The translations under genes and the position numbers were made by a program. Of a stretch of 36,111 nt of DNA, positions 6,801-15,230 are shown piece by piece (position 1 is the first letter of the stretch; every line of letters starts with the position of its first letter). The DNA lies in the NCBI GenBank assembly GCA_013152685.1, contig JAADFX010000010.1, forward strand, positions 1-36,111, given 5' to 3'. The stretch comes from Methanobacteriota archaeon (GTDB taxonomy: Archaea; Hydrothermarchaeota; Hydrothermarchaeia; Hydrothermarchaeales; BMS3B). The notes beneath the pieces were generated by a model. The model saw only the letters and a program-made list of their open reading frames with translations. It ran no database searches and had not been told where the DNA came from.

Positions 6801-9386
6801 GTGGCACTGGGCGTTATGCCGAGAATACCCGTGGAGGTACCTGGGAATTTGGAAAAGTTGCTTTCAAAAACAGATAAAAAAGAGCTCCTTGAAGATGTGT
6901 TCAATTCCATGGGGGAGGGCGTAGTTGTCATAGACTTGGACTACAACATAGTGGAGGCCAACCCCGCGGCACTGGAACTTTTCGGACGCACCAGGGAGGA
7001 GCTCATCGGCAGGAAGTGCTACGAGGTTATCCACGGGGAAGATGCCCCCTGCCGGGGGATTCTCTGCCCCCTGGCGGAGTCCCCGAAGCGCGGAAGGCTG
7101 AAGGGCATAATCCACGAGCATCTGAGGGGAAGCGGCGAGCGGTGGATTGCTGAAATCTCTGCCACGCCCATCAGGGACAAAAGCGGCAGGATAGTCGGGA
7201 TAGTTGAGATAAACAGGGACGTGACCAGGCAGAAGAAGTTTGAGAAGGAGATAAAGCACCTCAACAGGGTTCTCAGGGCGATAAATGAGGTGGGGAGCGT
7301 TATAACCAGGGAGAGGGACAGGGACTCCCTCTTCCAGTCGGTGTGCGAGATCCTCCAGCGGGTGAGGGGCTACAGGATGGTCTGGATAGGCGTGCCCAGG
7401 GAGGAGACGGGGGAGGTGGTGCCGGTGGCGAAGGCGGGCGTGGACGACGGCTACTTGGAGAGGGTTCGCATCACCTTTGACGATTCCGAGACGGGCATGG
7501 GTCCGACGGGCATGGCGATAAAGACCCGGAAGCCCCAGGTTGTGCGCGACATCTCCAGCGATGAGAACTATGCCCCCTGGCGGGAGGAGGCGATGAAGAG
7601 GGGCTACAGGTCCTCGGCGTCGGTGCCCATTGTGTGCGGCGACAGGGTTTATGGCACAATAAATGTGTACTCTGACTCCAGCGACGTCTTCACCGAGGAG
7701 GAGATGGAGCTCCTGATGCGGGTGGGGGAGGACCTGGCCTTCGCCCTCAGGGTTATCGAGGATGAGGAGGAGAAGCGGAGGGCTGAGCAGGCGGCAAAGA
7801 AGAGGGCGGAGCAGCACGCTGTTATTGCGAGGCTGGGAGAGCTCTTCATGAAGGGCGTGGGCGTGGACGCGCTTATGCAGGAGGCGGTGGAGCTGGTGGC
7901 AGAGGCGCTGGGTGCCGAGTTCTGCAAAATCCTGTGGCTGGAGGGCGAGAACCTCCGCCTCATCGCCGGCGTGGGCTGGCGCCCCGGAATGGTGGGCAGC
8001 GCCACCGTAAGCGCTGATACGGCATCCCAGGCGGGCTACACGCTGCGCACCAGGAAGCCTGTGCTGGTGGAGGACCTCCGGGAGGAGAGGCGATTCAGCC
8101 CGCCCCGCCTGCTGACGGAGCACGGTGTGGTGTCGGGGATAAGTGTGCCCATGATATACATGGACAAGGTCTACGGGGTTATGGGAGTCCACTCCAGGGA
8201 GCGGAGCAAGTTTACCCAGGCGGATGTGGACTTCCTCCAGTCGGTGGCAAACATAATCACCGCCGCCTTTGAGCGAATACGCACCGAGGAGATACTCAAG
8301 GAGTCCCAGAGGAAGCTGCGCGAAATCCTGAGGGAGATGGACAGCATTCTCCACACCATACCCGCGGCAGTCCTAACCACGGATGTGGACGGGACGATAA
8401 ACTACTTCAACCGCCGCGCCATGGAGTACCTGGAGAAGGGGGAGGGAGAGATTTTCACCACCCGGATTGGAGAGCACTTCCTGGAGCCGGGGGTTGAGGA
8501 GAGGGTGCTGGAGGTCCTCAGGGGCGAGGCGGAGGAGCCGGTCACCCTGGAGGCCACACTGCTCTCGGGCAGGGTTGTGCAGCTTTCAATTTCCTCCATG
8601 AAGGACGAGGAGGGAAGGATAGAGGGGGCTGTGGTTTCCTTCGTGGACATAACAAAACAGAAGGAGGCTCAGGAGAAGCTGAAGCGCGCCTATGAGGAGC
8701 TCAAGGAGATAGATGAGCTGAAGAGCAACATAATCGCCAATGTGAGCCACGAGCTGCGCACACCCATAACCATCGCCAAGGGCTTCATGGAGCTCGCCAT
8801 GGTGGAGGAGGATGAGGAGGACAGGAGGAATGAGCTGGAGTCGGCAATCAAGGCGCTGCGCAGGCTCAACGACATAGTGGAGGACCTGATAGAGATCGCA
8901 ACTGTGCAGCGCGGGGACCTCACCCTCCACAGGAAGCGCACCAGGGTGGAGGAGATAGTGAGGAGCGCTGTGGAGGAGAGGCGGGAGCTTGCGGCTGAGA
9001 AGGGAATAGAGATGGAGCTGGAGATTGACTACAGGGGCGAGGTGGTGGTTGACCCCTTCAAGCTGAAGAGGGCCCTCCTCAACCTGCTCGACAACGCCAT
9101 TAAGTTCAACAGGCCCGGCGGGAGGGTGAGGGTGACGCTGAAGGGAGAGAATGGGAGTGTGAGGATAAGCATCAGCGATACAGGCATTGGAATCCCGAAG
9201 GACAGGCTCAAGGACATCTTCAAGCCCCTCACCCAGCTGGACCCCTCCCCCACCAGGAGGTACGGTGGAACGGGCACAGGGCTGGCGGTGACAAAGCGGA
9301 TTATAGAGGCCCATGGGGGCAGGATATGGGTGGAGTCGGAGGTGGGCAGGGGGTCCACCTTCCACGTGAGCCTTCCCGTCGAGTGA
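6801..9386 (+). CDS. Soluble sensor histidine kinase, PAS-GAF-GAF-PAS-HisKA-HATPase
   Basis: PAS (ILE)DVFNSMGEGVVVIDLDYNIVEANPAALELFG; two GAF-like segments; H-box NVSHELRTPITIAKGF; N-box LLNLLDNAIKFN; G-boxes DTGIGIP and GGTGTGLAVTKRIIEAHGG. Start may be ATG 6816 instead of GTG 6801. Confidence 0.93.
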   Translation: MALGVMPRIPVEVPGNLEKLLSKTDKKELLEDVFNSMGEGVVVIDLDYNIVEANPAALELFGRTREELIGRKCYEVIHGEDAPCRGILCPLAESPKRGRLKGIIHEHLRGSGERWIAEISATPIRDKSGRIVGIVEINRDVTRQKKFEKEIKHLNRVLRAINEVGSVITRERDRDSLFQSVCEILQRVRGYRMVWIGVPREETGEVVPVAKAGVDDGYLERVRITFDDSETGMGPTGMAIKTRKPQVVRDISSDENYAPWREEAMKRGYRSSASVPIVCGDRVYGTINVYSDSSDVFTEEEMELLMRVGEDLAFALRVIEDEEEKRRAEQAAKKRAEQHAVIARLGELFMKGVGVDALMQEAVELVAEALGAEFCKILWLEGENLRLIAGVGWRPGMVGSATVSADTASQAGYTLRTRKPVLVEDLREERRFSPPRLLTEHGVVSGISVPMIYMDKVYGVMGVHSRERSKFTQADVDFLQSVANIITAAFERIRTEEILKESQRKLREILREMDSILHTIPAAVLTTDVDGTINYFNRRAMEYLEKGEGEIFTTRIGEHFLEPGVEERVLEVLRGEAEEPVTLEATLLSGRVVQLSISSMKDEEGRIEGAVVSFVDITKQKEAQEKLKRAYEELKEIDELKSNIIANVSHELRTPITIAKGFMELAMVEEDEEDRRNELESAIKALRRLNDIVEDLIEIATVQRGDLTLHRKRTRVEEIVRSAVEERRELAAEKGIEMELEIDYRGEVVVDPFKLKRALLNLLDNAIKFNRPGGRVRVTLKGENGSVRISISDTGIGIPKDRLKDIFKPLTQLDPSPTRRYGGTGTGLAVTKRIIEAHGGRIWVESEVGRGSTFHVSLPVE

Positions 9387-9417
9387 GGCAGGAGAATGGG
9401 GCAGGCAGGACAGAGAG

Positions 9418-9795
9418 GTGGTTGATGTGGCCAGGATAATGCTGGTGGATGATGAGCCGGAGATAAGGTACATAACCCGGAGGATGCTGGAGAGGGCGGG
9501 GCACAGCGTTGTGGAGGCGGGGGACGGGGAGGAGTGCCTCAGGAAGCTGAAAGAGGAGGAGGTGGACATTATTCTGCTTGATGTGATGATGCCCGGGATA
9601 AAGGGGTGGGAGGTGTGCCGCAGGATAAAGGCGGATGAGAGGACGCGGAGGATACCCGTGGTGATGTTTACTGTGAGAACCAGCGAGAGTGACGTGGAGG
9701 AGAGCAAGAAGTCGGGTGCGGATGCCCACATAAACAAGCCCTTCGACATGAAGGAGCTACTTGAGGTTATTGAGAGGGTGCTGGGCGATAGGTGA
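9418..9795 (+). CDS. Stand-alone response regulator receiver (REC)
   Basis: ARIMLVDDEPEIRYITRRMLERAGHSVVEAGDGEECL...DIILLDVMMPGIKGWEVCRRIK...VVMFT...GADAHINKPFDMKELLE. Confidence 0.92.
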   Translation: MVDVARIMLVDDEPEIRYITRRMLERAGHSVVEAGDGEECLRKLKEEEVDIILLDVMMPGIKGWEVCRRIKADERTRRIPVVMFTVRTSESDVEESKKSGADAHINKPFDMKELLEVIERVLGDR

Positions 9796-10287
9796 GCCCT
9801 CTGGGGTCTTCCAGCCCCTCACCACGGCGAAGTGCTCGTAGTAGTCCACCTCCACCCTCGCGAAGCGCTCAAACTCAGCCACGACCTCCTCTATGTCCAG
9901 CTCGTGCTCGCACCGGAAGTCGCGGAAGGCGAGGAGGGCGAGCTTTCCCCTGGGCTCGGCGGTAATCACCAGCCTCCTCGCAACGCGGAACATCTCTTTA
10001 ATCACGGCACGCCACTCCGGGATGTGCGCCAGCGCAGACCAGGTAGCGACAACGTCGAAGCTCCCGCTGCGGAAGGGGAGAAGGCGCGCGTCTCCAGCCA
10101 CAACCTCGCCTATTCTCGCAACCCTCGCCGCGTCTATGTCCAAGCAGACCACTCTGCCGCGAATCTTCCTGGCCAGGTACCCCGAGCCGGTGGCTACGTC
10201 GAGCACCCTGCCCGAGCAGAAGCTGGCGACTCTGCGCAGCACCCGCTCGCGGCTCTCAAGCTCTCCGAGAAGAGCAAGGAGGCTCAT
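9757..10287 (-). CDS. Class I SAM-dependent methyltransferase
   Basis: GRVLDVATGSGYLARKIRGRVVCLDIDAARVARIGEVVAGDARLLPFRSGSFDVVATWSALAHIPEWRAVIKEMFRVARR; start at MSLLALLGELESRERVLRR (10287), since the upstream ORF extension is AT-rich and overlaps the divergent gene. Confidence 0.85.
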   Translation of the reverse strand: MSLLALLGELESRERVLRRVASFCSGRVLDVATGSGYLARKIRGRVVCLDIDAARVARIGEVVAGDARLLPFRSGSFDVVATWSALAHIPEWRAVIKEMFRVARRLVITAEPRGKLALLAFRDFRCEHELDIEEVVAEFERFARVEVDYYEHFAVVRGWKTPEGSPIAQHPLNNLK

Positions 10288-10292
10288 GTCCT

Positions 10293-10336
10293 TAAAATTA
10301 GAATAATAAACTTTAAATAGAAGCACTCTAATTTTA
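10293..10336. repeat. Perfect 10-bp inverted repeat flanking a divergent promoter
   Basis: TAAAATTAGA (10293-10302) and TCTAATTTTA (10327-10336), with a TATA-like CTTTAAATAG between them. Confidence 0.6.
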
Positions 10337-10345
10337 GTTAGTGGG

Positions 10346-10768
10346 GTGTCTATTGTGAAAGAAATAAACCTTCCAAACGATACAAAGATAGTGGTGGCTG
10401 ACCATAAGGCTTGGTTACTGGAAAAAATTGTAAAAGATGAGGAAACAATAAAAATCATATTACAATGGTATAGCCAAAAACCTGAAAGAGAAAAAAGAGA
10501 TATATTGGCTGCCATTGGAGGTGCAATAGCAGGTTATGCGATTGACAAAAAGAGAATACGTGGAGCATCTATTGGTTCTACTATAGCAGTTGTGACCAGA
10601 ATGATTTATGACAGATTTGCAAAAGATGAAATCAAATTTACAGATGAACAGAAAAAATTGATTGAAAAATTAATAAACAGAAAACCAGGAGAGATAATTG
10701 AATTATCTGATGATGAATGCGATATTTTAATTGATTTGATCAAAAAAGTGCAAGATAAAAACAAATAG
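10346..10768 (+). CDS. AT-rich orphan hypothetical protein (140 aa), Gly-zipper-like central segment
   Basis: Composition is strikingly AT-rich relative to neighbours; TATA-like element upstream; GTG start; MSIVKEINLPNDTKIVV...AAIGGAIAGYAIDKKRIRGASIGSTIAVVTRMIYDRF. Confidence 0.7.
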   Translation: MSIVKEINLPNDTKIVVADHKAWLLEKIVKDEETIKIILQWYSQKPEREKRDILAAIGGAIAGYAIDKKRIRGASIGSTIAVVTRMIYDRFAKDEIKFTDEQKKLIEKLINRKPGEIIELSDDECDILIDLIKKVQDKNK

Positions 10769-10815
10769 ATTCATGTATGGAATTAGAACTAATTGTTTCA
10801 TGCGAAGAGATAGAT

Positions 10816-10914
10816 GTGACAAAGTCACCACTAGAAGGTGAGGGAGGGTTGGTAAGGGCGGGGTTGCCCGTCTCACGCAGTAGCGTGATAGGGTGACGAA
10901 GGCGGCGCCCTTAC
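10816..10914. other. Intergenic segment with strong potential secondary structure (possible structured RNA or terminator)
   Basis: GTGAC-AAA-GTCAC (10816-10828); 9-bp stem GTAAGGGCG (10852-10860)/CGCCCTTAC (10906-10914) enclosing TCACGC-AGTA-GCGTGA (10872-10887). Confidence 0.4.
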
Positions 10915-11189
10915 TTGCAGAGCATCTCGTTGAGCTCCTTCTCCTGCACGTGCCCGGAGACGCGCACCTTGACCTTCGTGACCCCCTCCACCTTCTCCAG
11001 CTTCTCCTTGATCTGCATGCTTAGCTGCACACCAAGGGGGCAGAAGGGCGAGGAGGGCACAAAGGTCAGCGAGACCTCGCCGTCTTTCACCTCCAGGTCC
11101 TTTATAAGCCCCATGTCGTACACGCTTATGCCGGTGTGCGGGTCTATTATCTCCTTCAGCGCCTTTACCACAGCCTCTTTTTCCACCAT
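10911..11189 (-). CDS. MIP18/DUF59 family protein (SufT/PaaD-like Fe-S assembly factor)
   Basis: VVKALKEIIDPHTGISVYDMGLIKDLEVKDGEVSLTFVPSSPFCPLGVQLSMQIKEKLEKVEGVTKVKVRVSGHV. Confidence 0.9.
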   Translation of the reverse strand: MVEKEAVVKALKEIIDPHTGISVYDMGLIKDLEVKDGEVSLTFVPSSPFCPLGVQLSMQIKEKLEKVEGVTKVKVRVSGHVQEKELNEMLCK

Positions 11190-11227
11190 GCTTTCACCTG
11201 CCTAAGCCTTGAGCCCTAACCTCTGAA

Positions 11228-12649
11228 CTATTTTCTCCACTTCCAGCGCGTGCCCTGGGGGGTATCTTCAACCACAACCCCGTGCCTCAAAAGCTCCTCC
11301 CTTATGCGGTCTGCGGTGGCGTAGTCCCTCCGCCTCCTCGCCTCCTCGCGCTCGCGTATCAGCCTGAGAAGCTCCTCTGGCAGCTCCCTTTTCTCCTCGC
11401 GGATTACGCCGAAGACGCGGTTGAAGTCGGCGAAGAATTGCCTGAGCGCTTCCACATCCGCGGCGCTCGCCCTGCTCGCACTTATCGCCCTGTTCGCCCT
11501 GCGCATGAGCTTAAAAACTGCCGCAAGGGCGCGGGGTGTGTCCAGGTCGTCGCAGAGGGCGGCTTCGAACTCCTCCCTTGCCTTCTCAACCTCCCTCGAA
11601 AGCTCAGTGGGCCCCTCTGCGCTGGCGGAGTAGCCCGCGAGGCGGGCAAGGAAGTCGTTGAGCCTCTCCACCGCCCGGGTGGCGTCTTCCAGGGCTTTAA
11701 AGGTGAAGTTGAGCTTCCTGCGGTAGTGCGTCGCCAGCAGCAGGTAGCGTATTGCAAGCGGGTCGTAGCCCCTCGCGAGGAGGTCCCTGAGCGTATAGAA
11801 GTTGCCGTAGCGCTTGCTCATTTTGCGCCCTTCCACGAGCAGGTGCTCATTGTGCACCCAGTAGCGCACAAAGGTCTTGCCCGTCGCCGCCTCGCTCTGG
11901 GCAATCTCATTCTCGTGGTGGGGGAAGATCAGGTCCACTCCCCCTGCGTGTATATCCAGGGTCTCGCCCAGGTAGCGCATGCTCATGGCGCTGCACTCAA
12001 TGTGCCACCCCGGCCTGCCTTTACCGAGGGGCGTGTCCCAGTAGACGTCGCCGTCCTCCTCGCTCCACGCCTTCCACAGCGCAAAGTCGCGCGCCTCCTC
12101 CTTCGCATACTCATCCTGCCTCACGCGTGCGCCCGCCTTCAGCCCCTCCAGCTTCAGCCTGGAGAGCTTCCCGTATTCTTTGAACTTTGAGATGTCGAAG
12201 TACACGCTTCCATCTTCGCCGCGGTAGGCGTAGCCCTTCTCCATGAGTTTCTGAATCAGCGCCACCATCTCCGGGATGTGCTCTGTGGCGCGGGGGTAGT
12301 ACTCCGCCCTCTCTATGTTCAGCTTCTCCAGGTCCTCGAAGAAGGCGCGCTCGTAGCGCCGCGTGTACTCGCGCAGGCTTATCCCAGCGTCGCGGCTCCG
12401 CTTTATGGTCTTGTCGTCCACATCGGTTATGTTCATCACCTGAAGCACGCGGTAGCCCAGGTACTCCAAAAACCTGCGCAGCAGGTCCTCAAAAACATAC
12501 GCGCGGAAGTTGCCTATGTGGGCGTAGTCGTAAACCGTCGGACCGCAGGTGTACATCCTCACCTCGCCCTCGCGCAGGGGCACAAAGCGCTCTTTCCTGC
12601 GCGTCATGGTGTTGTAGAGCCTGAGAGGCGGCTTTTCTGGCATAACCAT
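11228..12649 (-). CDS. cysS: Cysteinyl-tRNA synthetase
   Basis: PLRLYNTMTRRKERFVPLREGEVRMYTCGPTVYDYAHIGNFRAYVFEDLLRRFLEYLG; GRPGWHIECSAMSMRYLGETLDIHAGGVDLIFPHHENEIAQSEA; KMSKRYGNF. Start at MVMPEKPP (12649), shorter than the track ORF. Confidence 0.95.
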   Translation of the reverse strand: MVMPEKPPLRLYNTMTRRKERFVPLREGEVRMYTCGPTVYDYAHIGNFRAYVFEDLLRRFLEYLGYRVLQVMNITDVDDKTIKRSRDAGISLREYTRRYERAFFEDLEKLNIERAEYYPRATEHIPEMVALIQKLMEKGYAYRGEDGSVYFDISKFKEYGKLSRLKLEGLKAGARVRQDEYAKEEARDFALWKAWSEEDGDVYWDTPLGKGRPGWHIECSAMSMRYLGETLDIHAGGVDLIFPHHENEIAQSEAATGKTFVRYWVHNEHLLVEGRKMSKRYGNFYTLRDLLARGYDPLAIRYLLLATHYRRKLNFTFKALEDATRAVERLNDFLARLAGYSASAEGPTELSREVEKAREEFEAALCDDLDTPRALAAVFKLMRRANRAISASRASAADVEALRQFFADFNRVFGVIREEKRELPEELLRLIREREEARRRRDYATADRIREELLRHGVVVEDTPQGTRWKWRK

Positions 12650-12718
12650 TACCTGTTTAATAACAACTAAAAGGAGATGCTGCACTTCGCGCTCCTGTTC
12701 AGCGGCATAGCCAGGTAA

Positions 12719-12731
12719 AACTATATATAAG
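12719..12731 (+). promoter_or_regulatory. TATA box upstream of 12756 gene
   Basis: aaCTATATATAAGct about 30 nt upstream of ATG 12756; consistent with a near-leaderless transcript. Confidence 0.6.
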
Positions 12732-12755
12732 CTCCCCCGGGAAATTTAGGTTATC

Positions 12756-13352
12756 ATGAAGAAGAAGGTGACGATTATCGGCGAAGTCCACGACGTCGGC
12801 TACCGCCCCTTCCTCCTGGGCCTGGCTGAGAGCCTGGAAGTTGAGCGCTTTTTTGCCGACAACACCTACGTCAGCAGCAGGCAGGCGGTTTATGCTCTGG
12901 TTGACTCTTCCGAGGAGAAGGTGAACGCTTTTATCGAAATCGCTTCCTCGAAGTTCCCCGAGAACAGCCGTGTCGAGAGGGTGGAGGTTGAGGACTACGC
13001 CGGCAGTGTTATGAAGACTGAGAACTACTACCGCTACCTCACCGCAGCGCAGCTGGGCAAAATCGCCACCTACGGCGGGAAGATGCTTAAAAAGCAGGGG
13101 GAAATGCTTGAAAAACAGGATAAAATGCTCAAAAAGCAGGGTGAGATGCTCAGCAAGCAGGATAAAATGCTGGGTAAAATGGATGAAATGCTAAGCAAGC
13201 AGGATGAAACCATCCGCGCGATTAGAGAGGAGGGGGAAAGGAATAGGGAAGCCCTCAAAGACCACCTCGCAGAGGATATAGCGAGAATATACGAGGAGAT
13301 AGACGAAATAAAGGCGACCCTTGCAAGAGTTCTTGAGAAGGTTGGAGCGTAG
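12756..13352 (+). CDS. Acylphosphatase-like N-terminal domain fused to a heptad-repeat coiled coil
   Basis: VTIIGEVHDVGYRPFLLGLAESLEVERFF resembles the acylphosphatase VxGxVQGVGFR signature; then MLKKQGE MLEKQDK MLKKQGE MLSKQDK MLGKMDE MLSKQDE. Confidence 0.75.
   Translation: MKKKVTIIGEVHDVGYRPFLLGLAESLEVERFFADNTYVSSRQAVYALVDSSEEKVNAFIEIASSKFPENSRVERVEVEDYAGSVMKTENYYRYLTAAQLGKIATYGGKMLKKQGEMLEKQDKMLKKQGEMLSKQDKMLGKMDEMLSKQDETIRAIREEGERNREALKDHLAEDIARIYEEIDEIKATLARVLEKVGA
13083..13208 (+). repeat. Six consecutive degenerate 21-bp repeats encoding ML(K/E/S/G)K(Q/M)(G/D)(E/K) heptads
   Basis: ATG at 13083, 13104, 13125, 13146, 13167 and 13188, each starting a 21-bp unit. Confidence 0.85.
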
Positions 13353-13374
13353 CCATCACAAAAATCTTTGCAAT

Positions 13375-13405
13375 GTTAGTATTCTAACCACGGGTTAAAA
13401 TAACC
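13375..13405. promoter_or_regulatory. Two adjacent palindromes upstream of a 41-aa ORF (candidate regulatory site)
   Basis: GTTAG-TATT-CTAAC (13375-13388) and GGTTA-AAA-TAACC (13393-13405). Confidence 0.4.
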
Positions 13406-13418
13406 TGAGGTGAGGATA

Positions 13419-13544
13419 ATGGGAATGTGCGCCGGCAACTGCGGGACCCACGCCCACGCTGCGGCGGAGGAGGGCGTGCAGCTCTACGACCCCCGCAGGG
13501 TGAGGAAGCTCACAGAGGACGACCTCCTCAGGACCTACTGGTGA
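13419..13544 (+). CDS. 41-aa Cys/His-containing small protein
   Basis: My translation: MGMCAGNCGTHAHAAAEEGVQLYDPRRVRKLTEDDLLRTYW*; upstream GAGGTGAGGATA is a good Shine-Dalgarno. Below the length cutoff of the ORF track. Confidence 0.5.
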   Translation: MGMCAGNCGTHAHAAAEEGVQLYDPRRVRKLTEDDLLRTYW

Positions 13545-13559
13545 GTCTCTAACCTCTTT

Positions 13560-14756
13560 TTAGAAGTCGGTCATTATTCTGAACTGGTCCACCTCTGTGA
13601 CGCCCATCTCCTTCAGGAAGGCCCTCGCGGCGCCGGTGACATCCTTCGCGGCGGTAATCGCCCTGCCCACCACCAGGATGTCTGCCCCCGCCTTCAGCGC
13701 CTCCTGCACGCGGTCGACGCGTATCCCGCCGGCAACCGCGACGAGGGTCTTGCCGCCGCACACGCGCTTAATCTCGGCGATGTTGCCCCACTCGCTCTCC
13801 TGCGTCTGCTCCACGTCTATGGCGCGGTGGAGTTCCACGATGTCCGGCTTGACCTTCAGCTTCTTCAGCACCGCTACCGGGTCGGGGACGTTCAGCGTGT
13901 CCATCAGCGAGAGTGCGCCCACCTTCCTGCACTCCTCGATGAACTTCTCCATGGTCTTGAGCGGGGCTAAGCCTGAGAAGCCTATTACGTCTGCGGTGGC
14001 GTCGCCCGCCATTCTTGCCTCGAGGTTGCCGGTGTCCAGGGTTTTGAGGTCCGCCACCACCACCGTCTCCGGGCGGAGCTGGTGGATCTTCTGCACCACC
14101 TCCACGCCGTAGCGCTTTATCAGGGGTGTGCCCGCTTCAATGATAATTGCGTCGCTCCTGGGCAGTGCCCTGATAATCCCTTCCACCCTGCGCCAGTCGG
14201 GTATGTCCAGCGCCACCTCCAGGTAGGGCGGGTGCTTCAGGTTGTTTATTCTGAATCCTATCATGGCATGCATAGACTTATCCTTCTCCTCTAAAACTTT
14301 ATCTATACACGGGAACTTCGCCATCGCCCTGCGCAGCGCCAGCTTCGCCGCGGCGTAGTTGTAGCGGTAGATGCGCTGGTAGTCTCTTCCGCGGGGGTGT
14401 ATGAACACCGAGGCTATGACCACGAGCTCCTCCGCCCTCTCCTTCGGGATTATGCCCTCCTCCACGGCGTCTGCCACCGCCTTGGCCACGGCGCTCTGCG
14501 CCGGGCCGAACATCTTCTCCGCGTCCTCCAGGTTTCTTATCGTCACCTTGGGCACTATAAGCGTCGCCGGCTTCGCCGGGAGGTTGGGGCGGATTACCCC
14601 GAGAATGGGTGTGTGCCCCGCCCTGGGCTGGGCGAGGGAGCTGGCGAAGGCCACTCCAGCGGCGCCGCTCTTCTTCCCCACAATCAGGTCTATGTGGGCT
14701 ATCTCGGGCTCCTCTCCAACCAGAGCCTCTCCAACGAAGAAGTCCTCATCAGTCAT
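13560..14756 (-). CDS. fae-hps: Bifunctional formaldehyde-activating enzyme / 3-hexulose-6-phosphate synthase
   Basis: Fae: [67 protein letters not shown]; Hps: [33 protein letters not shown]...[11 protein letters not shown]...[28 protein letters not shown]. Confidence 0.95.
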   Translation of the reverse strand: MTDEDFFVGEALVGEEPEIAHIDLIVGKKSGAAGVAFASSLAQPRAGHTPILGVIRPNLPAKPATLIVPKVTIRNLEDAEKMFGPAQSAVAKAVADAVEEGIIPKERAEELVVIASVFIHPRGRDYQRIYRYNYAAAKLALRRAMAKFPCIDKVLEEKDKSMHAMIGFRINNLKHPPYLEVALDIPDWRRVEGIIRALPRSDAIIIEAGTPLIKRYGVEVVQKIHQLRPETVVVADLKTLDTGNLEARMAGDATADVIGFSGLAPLKTMEKFIEECRKVGALSLMDTLNVPDPVAVLKKLKVKPDIVELHRAIDVEQTQESEWGNIAEIKRVCGGKTLVAVAGGIRVDRVQEALKAGADILVVGRAITAAKDVTGAARAFLKEMGVTEVDQFRIMTDF

Positions 14757-15042
14757 AGTGGTCTATCCTGTACTCGTATCCCATCGCCTGGGCGAACTCC
14801 ACAAGCTCGCTCCTCTCGTGCCATATCCTTATGTGGATGAACCCCCGCCTGTCGTCCAGGCCCATAATCTCCCTGGCGAAGGTGGGGAAGTCCGGCGGGA
14901 GGGGACGGTCGTTCCTCAGGAGGTAGTCCAGGTAGTCCTTGAGGAAGGTGATCCTGCCCTCCTTTCCCTTCTCCTTCAGCTTCACCTTGAGCTTCTTGTG
15001 GAATACGCTCTCCTCTTCACAGCAGCAGCTCAACCCGATCAC
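14749..15042 (-). CDS. 97-aa hypothetical protein with N-terminal CCC, overlapping fae-hps start
   Basis: [97 protein letters not shown]; stop overlaps the fae-hps ATG by 8 nt. Confidence 0.75.
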   Translation of the reverse strand: MIGLSCCCEEESVFHKKLKVKLKEKGKEGRITFLKDYLDYLLRNDRPLPPDFPTFAREIMGLDDRRGFIHIRIWHERSELVEFAQAMGYEYRIDHYD

Positions 15043-15230
15043 CAGAATTCAACAGTTGCGGCGGGTGTATTTAATACTTTCCATGTGCTATTGCCAACTT
15101 GGTGATAATCGCTCGCGCATATTATCTTTGGGTGTACAATTTCAACAAGCTGGAGATAGTATTTTTAATGTACAAACACGAAAATTTAAATATTAGGGAT
15201 ATGGTAACTGTATTGGGGGTAAATATAACG

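Noticed and set aside
6864-8354. 496-aa minus-strand ORF antisense to the histidine kinase
   Set aside because: Shadow ORF: no domain motifs, compositionally biased; coding strand is clearly plus.
10288-10515. N-terminal extension of the methyltransferase ORF into the AT-rich orphan gene
   Set aside because: Phe/Ser-rich sequence antisense to the 10346 gene; the start MSLLALL at 10287 fits.
10852-10914. Structured segment as a tRNA
   Set aside because: 63 nt with a 9-bp outer stem, no T-loop GGTTCRA and no recognisable anticodon arm geometry.
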